Origin: Sporichthya polymorpha DSM 43042
GTDB taxonomy: Bacteria > Actinomycetota > Actinomycetes > Sporichthyales > Sporichthyaceae
Length of the DNA stretch: 64,000 nt
NCBI RefSeq assembly: GCF_000384115.1
Contig: NZ_KB913029.1
Span: 2,328,907-2,392,906, forward strand
Reading direction: 5' to 3'
Part shown: in pieces, positions 26,880-34,789 of the stretch
Numbering within the stretch: the first letter of the stretch is position 1
How the letters are laid out: every line of letters starts with the position of its first letter
Notes under the pieces: model-generated
What the model was told of the DNA's origin: nothing
The model's input: only the letters and a program-made list of their open reading frames with translations
Databases searched by the model: none
Made by a program: the position numbers and the translations under genes

Positions 26880-26916
26880 CTGAGGTTCTGCCCGCCCGAG
26901 CCGGGCAGAACCTCAG
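26880..26916. promoter_or_regulatory. 37-bp inverted repeat filling the divergent gap nei / glycosylase fusion
   Basis: CTGAGGTTCTGCCCG (26880-26894) and its exact complement (26902-26916) flank a 7-nt centre. The arms end one base before each GTG start (26878 and 26918), so both genes have the same upstream sequence, GGGCAGAACCTCAG-N-GTG. Either each transcript is leaderless or the palindrome supplies the ribosome site; a shared operator is likely. Confidence 0.7.
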
Positions 26917-26917
26917 G

Positions 26918-28435
26918 GTGCAGACGTTCCTGCCCTATCCGGACCTGCGGGCGAGCAGTGTGGTGCTCGACGACCGCCGGCTCGGCAAGCAACGCGTCGA
27001 GACGTTCCAGATCCTGCGGGCGTTGACGTTCGAGACGTACGCCTGGCGCAACCACCCCGCCGTGCGGATGTGGCGCGGGTTCGTCCCGGGCCTGGTCCGC
27101 TACGGGCGCGAGAACTGCCGGGAGTGGCAGCGCCGGGGTTACGCCGACACGCTCGCCGACAAGTTCCTGGAGTGGAGCGACGGTGTCGAGCCCGACGACC
27201 CCCCGCTGCCCCCGTGGTTCGGCTGGGAGCCGCTGCACCGCTCGCACCGGTTCGCGCTGCTGCGCAAGGAACCCGAGTGGTACGCCGAGCGCTTCCCCGC
27301 CGAGGCCGCCGCGGACCCCGGCGACGACGCCGGCTACCTCTGGCCGCCCGACGTCTTCCCAGCCTGGCCGGTGCGCGGCGACGGGCTCGCGGTGCCAACG
27401 GCGTTCCGGACGCTGGGCATCGACGACCCCCGGCCGGGCCAGCTCGCCGCGGCCGAGGCGGCCGCCGCCGGGCGTGACGTCCTGCTCGTGATGCGCTCCG
27501 GCACCGGTGGGTCGACGACCGGACTCGCCGCCGGACTCGCCACGAAGGGTCTGACCTGGTGGGTGCACCCGCCGTTCCTCCCGCGGTCACCGGCGGTGCC
27601 GGCGGTCGTCGGGCCGCCGCCGCGCGACGTCCCGCCCGGGGAGCCGGCGCCCCTGACGGCCCGTCCGCCCGGCCCGGCGGACCTCGTCGCGATGCGCGCG
27701 GAGGCCCAACCGCCGGAGTTCCTGTTCACCCCGGCGGACCGCATTGCCGGCGGTCCGTCGGAACACCCGATCGGGCTGGTCGTCGTCGACGGTGCGCACC
27801 GGCTGACCGCCGAGCAGGCGGCGCAGACCGCCGCCGTCCGCCGTCGCCTCGGGGACCCGCCGCTGCTGGTGATCGTCCCGCGGGCCGACCCGGCCGAGCG
27901 GGAGGCGATCGTCGCCGCGTACGGCCTGACCGACCCGCTCCACGCCGGTGGGGGTTGGGATCCCGGCAGTGCGCTGAGCATCCGCCGGGTCGGCAGCGCC
28001 CGCGCCCGGGGCGGTGCGGTCTCCGCCCTGGTCGCCGAGCGGAAGCCCGCACTGGTCGTCTGCCCGACCCGCGAGGCCGCACGGCGCCGCGCCGAGCGGC
28101 TCAGCGCCGACGGGCTTCCCGCCCAGGTGTGGTCCCCGCCGCCGATGCGCCCCTCGCGGGCCGAGGCGGCCCTCGGTGCGTTCCGGAGCCGGCGCCTCGC
28201 CGCGCTGGTGGTCTCCGTCGACGCGTTGCCGCCGCTGCCCCGCGCCCGCCTGGCGCTGCTGATCTCGGAGAACCCGCCGTCGCTGGAGAGTTGGCGCGCG
28301 GAGATCGAGACCGCGCGGGCCGAAGTCTCCGTCGCGGTGCTCGACCCCGACGCCGACCCGGACCTGCTTCGTCTCGCCGACGCGGGCCCGGAATTGCGGG
28401 CCGCCCTGCTCGATCACTTCGGCGAACCCGGGTAG
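26918..28435 (+). CDS. pyrimidine-dimer DNA glycosylase domain fused to a catalytically dead RecQ-like module
   Basis: Product of 505 aa. Residues 1 to about 150 match the pyrimidine-dimer glycosylase/endonuclease V family found in actinobacteria (QTFLPYPDLRASSVVLDDRR, LGKQRVETFQILRAL, NHPAVRMWRGF). From about 165 the protein follows the order of a RecQ helicase: RPGQLAAAEAAAAGRDVLLV, a Walker-A-like RSGTGGSTTG with Gly in place of Lys, VVVDGAHR where DEAH is expected, VVCPTREAARRRAERLSADG in the second lobe, and no arginine finger (SLESWRAEIETA). So the helicase part cannot hydrolyse ATP in the known way and may only bind DNA or a partner. Neighbours are nei and recQ. Confidence 0.8.
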   Translation: MQTFLPYPDLRASSVVLDDRRLGKQRVETFQILRALTFETYAWRNHPAVRMWRGFVPGLVRYGRENCREWQRRGYADTLADKFLEWSDGVEPDDPPLPPWFGWEPLHRSHRFALLRKEPEWYAERFPAEAAADPGDDAGYLWPPDVFPAWPVRGDGLAVPTAFRTLGIDDPRPGQLAAAEAAAAGRDVLLVMRSGTGGSTTGLAAGLATKGLTWWVHPPFLPRSPAVPAVVGPPPRDVPPGEPAPLTARPPGPADLVAMRAEAQPPEFLFTPADRIAGGPSEHPIGLVVVDGAHRLTAEQAAQTAAVRRRLGDPPLLVIVPRADPAEREAIVAAYGLTDPLHAGGGWDPGSALSIRRVGSARARGGAVSALVAERKPALVVCPTREAARRRAERLSADGLPAQVWSPPPMRPSRAEAALGAFRSRRLAALVVSVDALPPLPRARLALLISENPPSLESWRAEIETARAEVSVAVLDPDADPDLLRLADAGPELRAALLDHFGEPG

Positions 28436-28484
28436 TCCCCAGACGTCGGCCGGGATCGTCCCGGCCCGATGGATGGAGGTCACG

Positions 28485-29000
28485 ATGCGACACGGCACCT
28501 CGTCGCCCACGGTCGACCGGCCGGGGAGCGAGCAGGACCGCAAGGCGCACCTTCTCAAGCTCGCGACCACCGTCGTTGCGGCGACGTTCCTGCTCGTGGG
28601 GGTGGCGGGGTTCATCCCCGGGCTCACGACGAACGTCGACAACCTCGAGATCGTGGGTCACGACCACGCGAACATGGGCGAGCAGGCCGAACTGCTCGGC
28701 ATCTTCCATGTCTCCGTGCTGCACAACATCGTCCACCTCGCCTTCGGTGCGGTGGGCCTGGCCATGGCTCGATCGGTGCGCGGCGCCTCGACCTACCTGG
28801 TCGGCGGCGCAATCATCTACGCGCTCGTGCTGGTCTACGGCGTCGTCGTCGACCAGGAGAGCGACGCCAACTTCCTCCCGGTCAACACTGCGGACAACTG
28901 GCTGCACGGCGGCCTCGTCGTCGGGATGCTCGCCCTCGCGCTGGCGCTCACCCCGAGCCGGCGGAGCTCCATCGTCCGCCGCGAGGACGCCAACGACTGA
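28485..29000 (+). CDS. DUF4383 membrane protein
   Basis: Four-helix membrane protein of 171 aa of the DUF4383 family, frequent in Actinobacteria and cyanobacteria. Segments: TTVVAATFLLVGVAGFIPGL, then LLGIFHVSVLHNIVHLAFGA with the conserved HN-H motif, GGAIIYALVLVYGVVVD, and NWLHGGLVVGMLALALAL with a conserved H. ATG 28485 is preferred to 28473 because GGAGGT sits 6 bp before it. The stop is followed by a hemerythrin-like gene 24 bp downstream. Function unknown; the His residues in membrane helices could bind metal or haem. Confidence 0.88.
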   Translation: MRHGTSSPTVDRPGSEQDRKAHLLKLATTVVAATFLLVGVAGFIPGLTTNVDNLEIVGHDHANMGEQAELLGIFHVSVLHNIVHLAFGAVGLAMARSVRGASTYLVGGAIIYALVLVYGVVVDQESDANFLPVNTADNWLHGGLVVGMLALALALTPSRRSSIVRREDAND

Positions 29001-29024
29001 CGCCTCCGTCCGGAGGGAGGGGGC

Positions 29025-29525
29025 ATGGCGATGCACTGGTCGGAGGCCGGCCACTCGGTGGCCGGTAAGACGTTCGACGAGCTCGGCGGTCCGGACAGCA
29101 TCCTGGTCCGGCAGCGGCTCGATCACGCGGTGCTGGACCGCGACCGAGCCGACGAGCTGACCGCGGACGTCGAGTCCAAGCACCAGGAGATCAACGATCT
29201 GCTGGTGCAGATCGACGGCGCCTCGGACGACGCGCGGACCCGTGCCGCGGTCGACCGCGTCTGCGCGCTGATCCGCGCCGACGCCCGTGAGGAGGAGGAC
29301 GTCCTGCTCCCGCGGCTGCTGGCCGAGCTCGATCCCGACGCGCTGCGGCGGTTGGGCTCCGCGTGGCAGGCGGCTCGGGTCGCGGCCCCGATCCGCCCCC
29401 ACCCGCGGGTGTCGCGACGGCCACCGGGCAACGCGGTCGCGGGGCCGTTCCTCGCGGTGTGGGACCGCCTCCGCGGCGCCGTCGCGCCGCGCGTGCGCCG
29501 CCGCTTCGGACGCTTCAGTCACTGA
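29025..29525 (+). CDS. hemerythrin-like helical protein (degenerate iron site)
   Basis: Helical protein of 166 aa. The segment LVRQRLDHAVLDRDRADELT, then SKHQEINDLL and ADAREEEDVLLPRLLAELDP, is spaced like a hemerythrin HHE domain, but the HxxxE iron ligand before EEEDVLLP is Arg instead of His, so iron binding is doubtful. The C-terminal third is basic and Pro-rich (RPHPRVSRRPPGN) and ends RRRFGRFSH. ATG 29025 follows GGAGGGAGGGGG. Co-transcribed with the DUF4383 gene. Confidence 0.6.
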   Translation: MAMHWSEAGHSVAGKTFDELGGPDSILVRQRLDHAVLDRDRADELTADVESKHQEINDLLVQIDGASDDARTRAAVDRVCALIRADAREEEDVLLPRLLAELDPDALRRLGSAWQAARVAAPIRPHPRVSRRPPGNAVAGPFLAVWDRLRGAVAPRVRRRFGRFSH

Positions 29526-29532
29526 CGCGACG

Positions 29533-30111
29533 TCAGAGAATCGTCTCCGGCACGAGATCCCGCTCGGTACCGCGGTGCCACTCGACGAGGAGCGCCGTCG
29601 CGTCGTCCTGGAGGGCGCCGGCCTGGTACTCCAGGACCGCGTGCCGGAGTCGGCGCAGGGTCTCCGGTGTGGGGAGACCGGCGGCGGACTGCCGTTCGAG
29701 GAACTCGGCGAGCCGTTCCGTCGTGAAGAATTCGCCCTCGGCCGTCCGGGCCTCGGTGAGGCCGTCCGTGTAGAGCAGGAGCCTGTCACCGGGTTGCAGC
29801 TGCTCGGTGCCGACCGTCGGGGGATCGGTGCTCAGCTGCAGGCCGAGCGGGGTGCTCATCGTGGTCTCGAGCGCCTTCGCGCGACCGTGGCGCAGGAGCA
29901 GCGGGGGCGGGTGGCCGGCACTGATCCACGTCAGCACGCCGGTCGCCACGTCGAGGCGGGCGAGGACGGCGGTCGCGTACCGCGCCCCGGCGTACTCGGC
30001 GGCGACCGCGGCGTCGACCGTGGCGTAGGTCCCCGCCAGGTCGAGCGAGCGGCGCCGCGCGTTCCGGTACGCCGAGACGGCGACGGAGGACGTCACCGCC
30101 GCGCCCGCGTC
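29533..30111 (-). pseudogene. SpoIIE/PP2C-type phosphatase, C-terminal remnant
   Basis: The last 190 or so residues of a SpoIIE serine phosphatase: DAGAAVTSSVAVSAYRNARR, ISAGHPPPLLLRHG, DRLLLYTDGLTEAR and the C-terminal DDATALLVEW motif. The N-terminal half, with the first catalytic Asp block (GG-DW/YD) and any sensor domain, is absent. Homology stops at 30111 and is replaced immediately by P450 sequence in the opposite orientation. It has no plausible start of its own, so it is a remnant, probably silent. Confidence 0.85.
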
Positions 30112-30659
30112 GGGCGAACTGGGCCTTTGCCGCGCCGCGCGCCCGGACCGAGCGCGACGCGCTGCACCGGCACCTCGTTCACTTCGCCCGGGCGCGTGAG
30201 TGCGGTGGCCTGTTCGCGCACGCGGCGGCGCACGGGACTCCGATTGAGGGACCGTCAGGTCTGGCGGCGCAGGCCCCGCATTGGCTGTTTGCGTTCGACG
30301 CGGCGGGCATCGCGACGTTCCGAGCCTTGGCACTGGTCGCCGCGCGGCCGGGCGTTGCCGCGCGTGCGCGCGCCGACGACCCGTTCCTGCGCGCGGTCGT
30401 CGAGGACTCGATCCGGCTGTTCCCGACGACGCTCTCGATCCTTCGCGAGACCACCGAGCCGACCGCCTGGGCCGACCGTGCCCTCCCGGTCGGCACGCTC
30501 GTGGTGCTGCCGAGTTCCTACCTCCATCGCGGTCCGCACCGCCCCGACGCGCACGCGCTCAACCCCGACCAGTGGCTCGCGGGCGACCGACCCGCCGGGG
30601 TCGTGCCGTTCAGCGCCGGCCTCCGCCTCTCCTTGCGTCCGAAGAAGTGGCTGCGATAG
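30112..30659 (+). pseudogene. cytochrome P450 remnant
   Basis: About 173 codons of the middle and C-terminal part of a P450: WLFAFDAAGIATFRALALVA, then VEDSIRLFPTTLSILRETTE, where the ExxR helix reads DSIR, so the invariant Glu is lost, and SYLHRGPHRPDAHALNPDQW. The sequence ends at VVPFSAGLRL, just before the haem-binding Cys loop, and runs into the hairpin at 30631, whose translation (SLRPKKWLR) supplies the stop. The N-terminal half is missing too. The gene therefore lost both ends, and nothing functional is expected. Confidence 0.85.
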
Positions 30660-30682
30660 CGACCACTTCTTCGGACGCAAGG
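30631..30682. repeat. hairpin family copy A (20-bp perfect stem, 12-nt loop)
   Basis: The arm CCTTGCGTCCGAAGAAGTGG and its exact complement enclose the loop CTGCGATAGCGA. It begins at the truncation point of the P450 and ends 1 bp before the recQ stop codon on the other strand, so it could be recQ's terminator or the scar of the rearrangement. Copy B at 34696 has the same loop length and covarying arm bases. Confidence 0.9.
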
Positions 30683-30683
30683 T

Positions 30684-32315
30684 TCAGCGGCGGGCCAGGA
30701 GGTCGGAGTCGGTGACGACGGCGAGAGAAAGGGTCTTGTAGCCGACGGTGTCGAACAGGACGACCAGGCGCTCGCCGTCCTCGATCCGGAGTACGGAGCC
30801 CCGGCCCCACTCGGGGTGCTCGACGGCGCAGCCGGGCGGATACGGGGCGTCGGGGTCGGCCTCCGCCGCGGCCTCGGCGACGGCCTCGGTGTCGCGGCAG
30901 TTGTCGCACCCGCCGCAGGGGCCGGAGAACGTCTCGCCGAAGTAGGTGAGCAGGAACTCGCGGCGGCAGCCGGGGGTCTCGGCGTAGGCGCGCATCATCT
31001 CGACGCGGGAGCGGACGAGCTCGCCGTGCGCGTGCTCCGCGGCGGCGGCCTGCGCGACGCCGGCGTCGACGTCCGACGTCACGACCCGCACCGAGTCCCC
31101 GTCGACGACCACCACGCCCGCCTCGCTCAACCGGTTCAGCACCGCCGTGAGACGGGTGTCCGACAGCTCGGTCCGGGCGGCGAGGTCCGCGACCGGCAAC
31201 GCACCGTCCGCGGCCACGATCCCCGCGACCTGCTCGAACACCTCGGCGGGGATCTCGCCCGCGGCGAAGAAGCGGCGCAGCCCGAGGTCCTCGGCGCGCC
31301 AGAACAGCACGATCTCCGCGGGATCGCCGTCGCGGCCGGCGCGGCCGATCTCCTGGTAGTACGAGTCGATCGAGTCGGCAACGTCGTAGTGCCAGACGAA
31401 CCGGACGTCCGGCTTGTCGATCCCCATCCCGAACGCGGTCGTCGCGACCATGATCCGGCACTCGCCCGCGGTGAACGCCTCGTGCGCGGCCTCGCGGCGG
31501 CCCTTCGCGAGACCGGCGTGGTAACCCTCGACGCCGCCGAGGCCGGCGTCGCGCAGTGCGTCGACCAGTTCCTCGACGCGCTTGCGGGTCGCGGCGTAGA
31601 CGATCCCGGACCCCGACACCTCGGTCGCCGCCTCCAGCAGTGCCCGCCGCTTCGCTTCCTCCTCGGTGAACCGACGTACCGTCAGATCCAGTTCGGGCCG
31701 GTCGAACCCGCCGACGATCACGGCGGCGTCCTCTAGTCCGAGGGTCTCGACGATCTCCCGCCGCACCGGCGGCGCGGCCGTCGCGGTCAGGGCGAGCACC
31801 GGAGGATGGCCGAGCTCCGCGAGTGCCGCATCGATGCGCCGGTAGTCGGGCCGGAAGTCATGGCCCCACGTGCTGACGCAGTGCGCCTCGTCGACGACGA
31901 ACAACGAAGGCTTCGCGGCCTTCAGTCGTTCCATCGTCTCCGTGCTGGCGAACTGCTCCGGGGCGACGAAGAGGAACTCGAGGTCGCCGTCGGCGAGGTC
32001 CGCCATCGCCTCGCGGCGCTCGGCCGCACTGGCGGCGGAGTTGTGGCCGACCGCCCCCAGACCGGTGTCGGCGAGGGACGCGACCTGGTCCTGCTGCAGG
32101 GCGATCAGCGGCGAGACCACGACCGTCGGGCCGGGGATGAGCGCTCCGGCGACCTGATAGATCGCGGACTTGCCGGCCCCGGTCGGGAGCAGGGCGAGGG
32201 TGTCGCGGCCGGACAGGACGGCGCGCACCGCGCGCAGCTGCGGGTCCCGGAGCTCGAAGCCGAGCAACCGGGCGGCGGTCTTCTGGATCGTCGCCGCCGA
32301 GGGAGTGGATGCCAC
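30684..32315 (-). CDS. recQ: ATP-dependent DNA helicase RecQ
   Basis: 3'-5' DNA helicase of 543 aa in recombination repair. Motifs are complete: LLPTGAGKSAIYQ (I), VVSPLIALQQDQV (Ia), VVDEAHCVSTWGHDFRPDY (II with the RecQ aromatic loop), LALTATAAP (III), ATTAFGMGIDKPDVRFVWHY (V) and SYYQEIGRAGRDG (VI). A zinc-binding RecQ-Ct with CR...CGGCDNC follows, then a winged helix. No HRDC domain: the C-terminus is a short beta-rich segment (EWGRGSVLRIEDGERLVVLF). The GTG start at 32315 lies 2 bp after the patatin gene stop, so the two form an operon. Confidence 0.97.
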   Translation of the reverse strand: MASTPSAATIQKTAARLLGFELRDPQLRAVRAVLSGRDTLALLPTGAGKSAIYQVAGALIPGPTVVVSPLIALQQDQVASLADTGLGAVGHNSAASAAERREAMADLADGDLEFLFVAPEQFASTETMERLKAAKPSLFVVDEAHCVSTWGHDFRPDYRRIDAALAELGHPPVLALTATAAPPVRREIVETLGLEDAAVIVGGFDRPELDLTVRRFTEEEAKRRALLEAATEVSGSGIVYAATRKRVEELVDALRDAGLGGVEGYHAGLAKGRREAAHEAFTAGECRIMVATTAFGMGIDKPDVRFVWHYDVADSIDSYYQEIGRAGRDGDPAEIVLFWRAEDLGLRRFFAAGEIPAEVFEQVAGIVAADGALPVADLAARTELSDTRLTAVLNRLSEAGVVVVDGDSVRVVTSDVDAGVAQAAAAEHAHGELVRSRVEMMRAYAETPGCRREFLLTYFGETFSGPCGGCDNCRDTEAVAEAAAEADPDAPYPPGCAVEHPEWGRGSVLRIEDGERLVVLFDTVGYKTLSLAVVTDSDLLARR

Positions 32316-32316
32316 C

Positions 32317-33255
32317 TCAGGCGACGAGTTCGGTCGGGTGGTCGTGGGCGAACCGCAGCGCCTCGCACCGGGCGGCGCCGTTCATCATGTTCCGCCCGAG
32401 CACGGCGAGCGCCTCGGCGTCGGGCGCGAAGGCGCGCACCTCCGCCCCGCCCGCTTGCAACATCGAAGCCTCCCGCTCGACCATGCGGGCGGCCGCGCAA
32501 CGGTAGGCCCAGTCGGCGAGTGCCAGCGGGGAACGCGGACGCGTCAGCGCGACGCCGGCCAGCGGGGCGAGGACGAACACCTCGTCCGCGTCGTCGGCGA
32601 GGTCGGCGCTGCAGGGTGAGCAGAGCCCGCCGTCGACGTACCGGTCGCGGCCGACGCGCACCGGCGTGAACCAGCCCGGGAACGCCATCGACGCGATGAC
32701 CGCGCGGGCGTGCTCGGCCTCCGGCTCACCGGGACGGCCGAAAACGGTTCGCTCCCCGGTGCGGTGATTCATGGCGACGACCTGGGTGTCCTCGCGGGCC
32801 GGACCGCCCTGCAGCTTGGCGACGAATTCCTCGGCGTGGTCGAGCGATCCGCGGCCACGGGGCAGCAGGCCCGCGAGCGTCGCCAGGGGCGGCGTCCGCC
32901 ACGGCGTCAGCAGACCACGCGCGGCGAGCCGGACGGACCCGGGCGTCGGCCACGGCAGTGGCGGCCGAGCCGGCTGGGTGGCGAGAGTCGCCGCGAGCTT
33001 GGTCGGAACGTCCTCGGCCATCTCGTCGGGCAGCACGCCCTCGATCTCGGCCAGGTGCGCCTCGCACAACTCGGGCACCGAGTACCCGGCCCGCAGCAGC
33101 GTCGCGATCAGTGATCCCCCCGAGGTCCCGACGATGAGGTCCGCCTCACGGGCGTCCCATCCGGTCTCCTCCTCGATGCCGGCGAGCGTCCCCAGCGTCC
33201 AGGCGATGCCCAGGACGCCGCTGCTCCCCAGCACCAGCGCACGTCGTCGTGTCAT
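32317..33255 (-). CDS. patatin-like phospholipase
   Basis: Ser-Asp dyad lipid acyl hydrolase of 312 aa. The oxyanion GSSGVLGIAW loop near the N-terminus, the nucleophile elbow GTSGGS and the Asp in VDGGLCSPCSADL are all present. No signal peptide or transmembrane anchor, so it is probably cytoplasmic. The first gene of an apparent operon with recQ (recQ follows 1 bp later). Divergent from the ferritin-like gene across a 56-bp gap. Substrate cannot be deduced. Confidence 0.93.
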   Translation of the reverse strand: MTRRRALVLGSSGVLGIAWTLGTLAGIEEETGWDAREADLIVGTSGGSLIATLLRAGYSVPELCEAHLAEIEGVLPDEMAEDVPTKLAATLATQPARPPLPWPTPGSVRLAARGLLTPWRTPPLATLAGLLPRGRGSLDHAEEFVAKLQGGPAREDTQVVAMNHRTGERTVFGRPGEPEAEHARAVIASMAFPGWFTPVRVGRDRYVDGGLCSPCSADLADDADEVFVLAPLAGVALTRPRSPLALADWAYRCAAARMVEREASMLQAGGAEVRAFAPDAEALAVLGRNMMNGAARCEALRFAHDHPTELVA

Positions 33256-33311
33256 GCCCGACCGCTACCCGGCGGTGGGCGATCCAGCACCTCCCGCCCG
33301 AAAGGACCGTC

Positions 33312-34553
33312 ATGGGTTTCAACCCCCTCGACCACAAGGGCATCCCCGTCGCTGACCAGTTGCGCAACTGGCGCGAGCTGGATGTGGAACCGGTCGACCC
33401 GGATCTCGCCGACCCGTACACCAAGTGCCGCATCATCGTGATGAACGGCATCGAGGTCGAGTCGATCCTGTTCAGCCACCAGTTCCACCGGAACTGCCCG
33501 GACATGGCACTCAAGCACGCGCTCGCGCAGACGCGGTACATCGAGCAGCAGCAGCAGAAGGTCGTGAACTGGCTGCTCCCCGGGTCCAGCTCCGCGTTGG
33601 AGACGACGATCTCCTACGAGCAGGTCGCGATCGACCTGACGGCGTGGCTGGCGCGCCAGGAGCCCGATCCGTATCTGCGACAGGCCTACGAGTTCGGTGT
33701 CCTCGAGGACTTCGACCACCTGTACCGGTACGCCAACCTCTACGAGATGATCCAGCACCGCAAGGCGGAGCGGATCGTCGACTCGCTCACCGAGGTCATG
33801 CCCGGACGCCCGACGCGCTACCACCACCGGCACCCGATCGACAACGTCCGCGAGCCCTACAACGCGAAGACGACGGACCCGCGCTCGAAGCTGCACTCGC
33901 TGACGCTGGTCGCGGCCGAGCAGCAGACGATGAACTTCTACATGAACGTCGGCCCGCAGTACATGGAGCCGATCGCGCGCCAGCTCTACCAGGAGATCGC
34001 GATGGTGGAGGAGGAGCACGTCACGCACTACGGCTCGCTCCTCGACCCGACCGAGACCTGGTTCGAGCGTCTCGTCCTGCACGAGTACAACGAGTGCTGG
34101 CTCTACTGGTCGTTCATGGAGCAGGAGTCCGACCGCCGCGTGAAGGCGATCTGGGAACTGCACCTGAACCAGGAGCTCGGGCAGCTGCACGAGGCCATTG
34201 AGCTCATGCGCAAGCACGAGGGTCGCGACCCGGTCGAGATGCTCCCGGCCGAGCTCGCCCCGCCGATGACGTTCGAGCCGAACAAGGCCTACCTGCGCGA
34301 GCTGCTCGACACGCAGATCGACCTGACGACGCTCGGGACCGGCTTCGTCAAGGACGCGCACGAGCGCTTCCAGGCGATGCAGGACGCTCTGCTCGGTGGC
34401 GAGCTGCCGGCGAGCGACGCCGTCATCGCCCAGCACGAGGAGATGTTCGGCGGCAGCGACTACCGCATGCAGACCGACGGCGAGCACCCGCGGCCCGAGC
34501 TGCGTCAATCGGCGCTCGATCAGCTCGCGGTCGCCCCCGGTGCGGCGAGCTGA
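33312..34553 (+). CDS. ferritin-like (diiron-type) protein of unknown function
   Basis: Product of 413 aa, largely helical. Candidate metal ligands occur in helices as LEDFDHLYRYANLYEMIQHR, AMVEEEHVTHYGS with an ExxH pair, and LHEYNECWLYWSF. The spacing (E ... ExxH ... E ... ExxH) is that of ferritin-superfamily diiron proteins, although much longer than ferritin or rubrerythrin. The C-terminal half ends in an LxxLxxG region. ATG 33312 with GAAAGGA. Followed 11 bp later by the broken hemerythrin gene, so both partners of this operon would have been diiron proteins. Biochemical role unknown. Confidence 0.75.
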   Translation: MGFNPLDHKGIPVADQLRNWRELDVEPVDPDLADPYTKCRIIVMNGIEVESILFSHQFHRNCPDMALKHALAQTRYIEQQQQKVVNWLLPGSSSALETTISYEQVAIDLTAWLARQEPDPYLRQAYEFGVLEDFDHLYRYANLYEMIQHRKAERIVDSLTEVMPGRPTRYHHRHPIDNVREPYNAKTTDPRSKLHSLTLVAAEQQTMNFYMNVGPQYMEPIARQLYQEIAMVEEEHVTHYGSLLDPTETWFERLVLHEYNECWLYWSFMEQESDRRVKAIWELHLNQELGQLHEAIELMRKHEGRDPVEMLPAELAPPMTFEPNKAYLRELLDTQIDLTTLGTGFVKDAHERFQAMQDALLGGELPASDAVIAQHEEMFGGSDYRMQTDGEHPRPELRQSALDQLAVAPGAAS

Positions 34554-34564
34554 GGGGACATCAG

Positions 34565-34780
34565 ATGACTGCACAGATGTCGGAACCCGGCGTCGACCTC
34601 GGCGCCCTGGCGTCCGAGAAGGACCCGGTCGCGTTTCTGATCGGACAGCACATGATGATCCGCGACCTGTTCACCGAGGTGATAGGGCCCAGTTGCGTCC
34701 GACGATGTGGCTGCTATTGCGACCACATCGTCGGACGTCCGGGATCCTCTCGTGGGGTGAGGAAAGGCGGGCGCGGGTAG
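34565..34780 (+). pseudogene. hemerythrin-domain gene truncated after about 41 codons
   Basis: The first 41 residues (MTAQMSEPGVDLGALASEKD, then FLIGQHMMIRDLFTEVIG) are a normal HHE hemerythrin start, with the first metal His in QHMMIRDLF. Homology ends at about 34689, where the hairpin copy B begins; the remainder (SCVRRCGCYCDHIVGRPGSS) is translated hairpin and flanking DNA. The full domain needs about 130-180 residues, so the gene is dead. Its start is 11 bp after the ferritin-like gene, with a normal ribosome site. Confidence 0.85.
34696..34737. repeat. hairpin family copy B (15-bp stem, 12-nt loop)
   Basis: The arms CGTCCGACGATGTGG and complement flank the loop CTGCTATTGCGA. Compared with copy A (30631-30682) two arm bases differ, and both are compensated on the opposite arm. 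TTGCGTCC precedes in both. It starts at the hemerythrin truncation point. Confidence 0.9.
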
Positions 34781-34789
34781 AGCCTCGAA

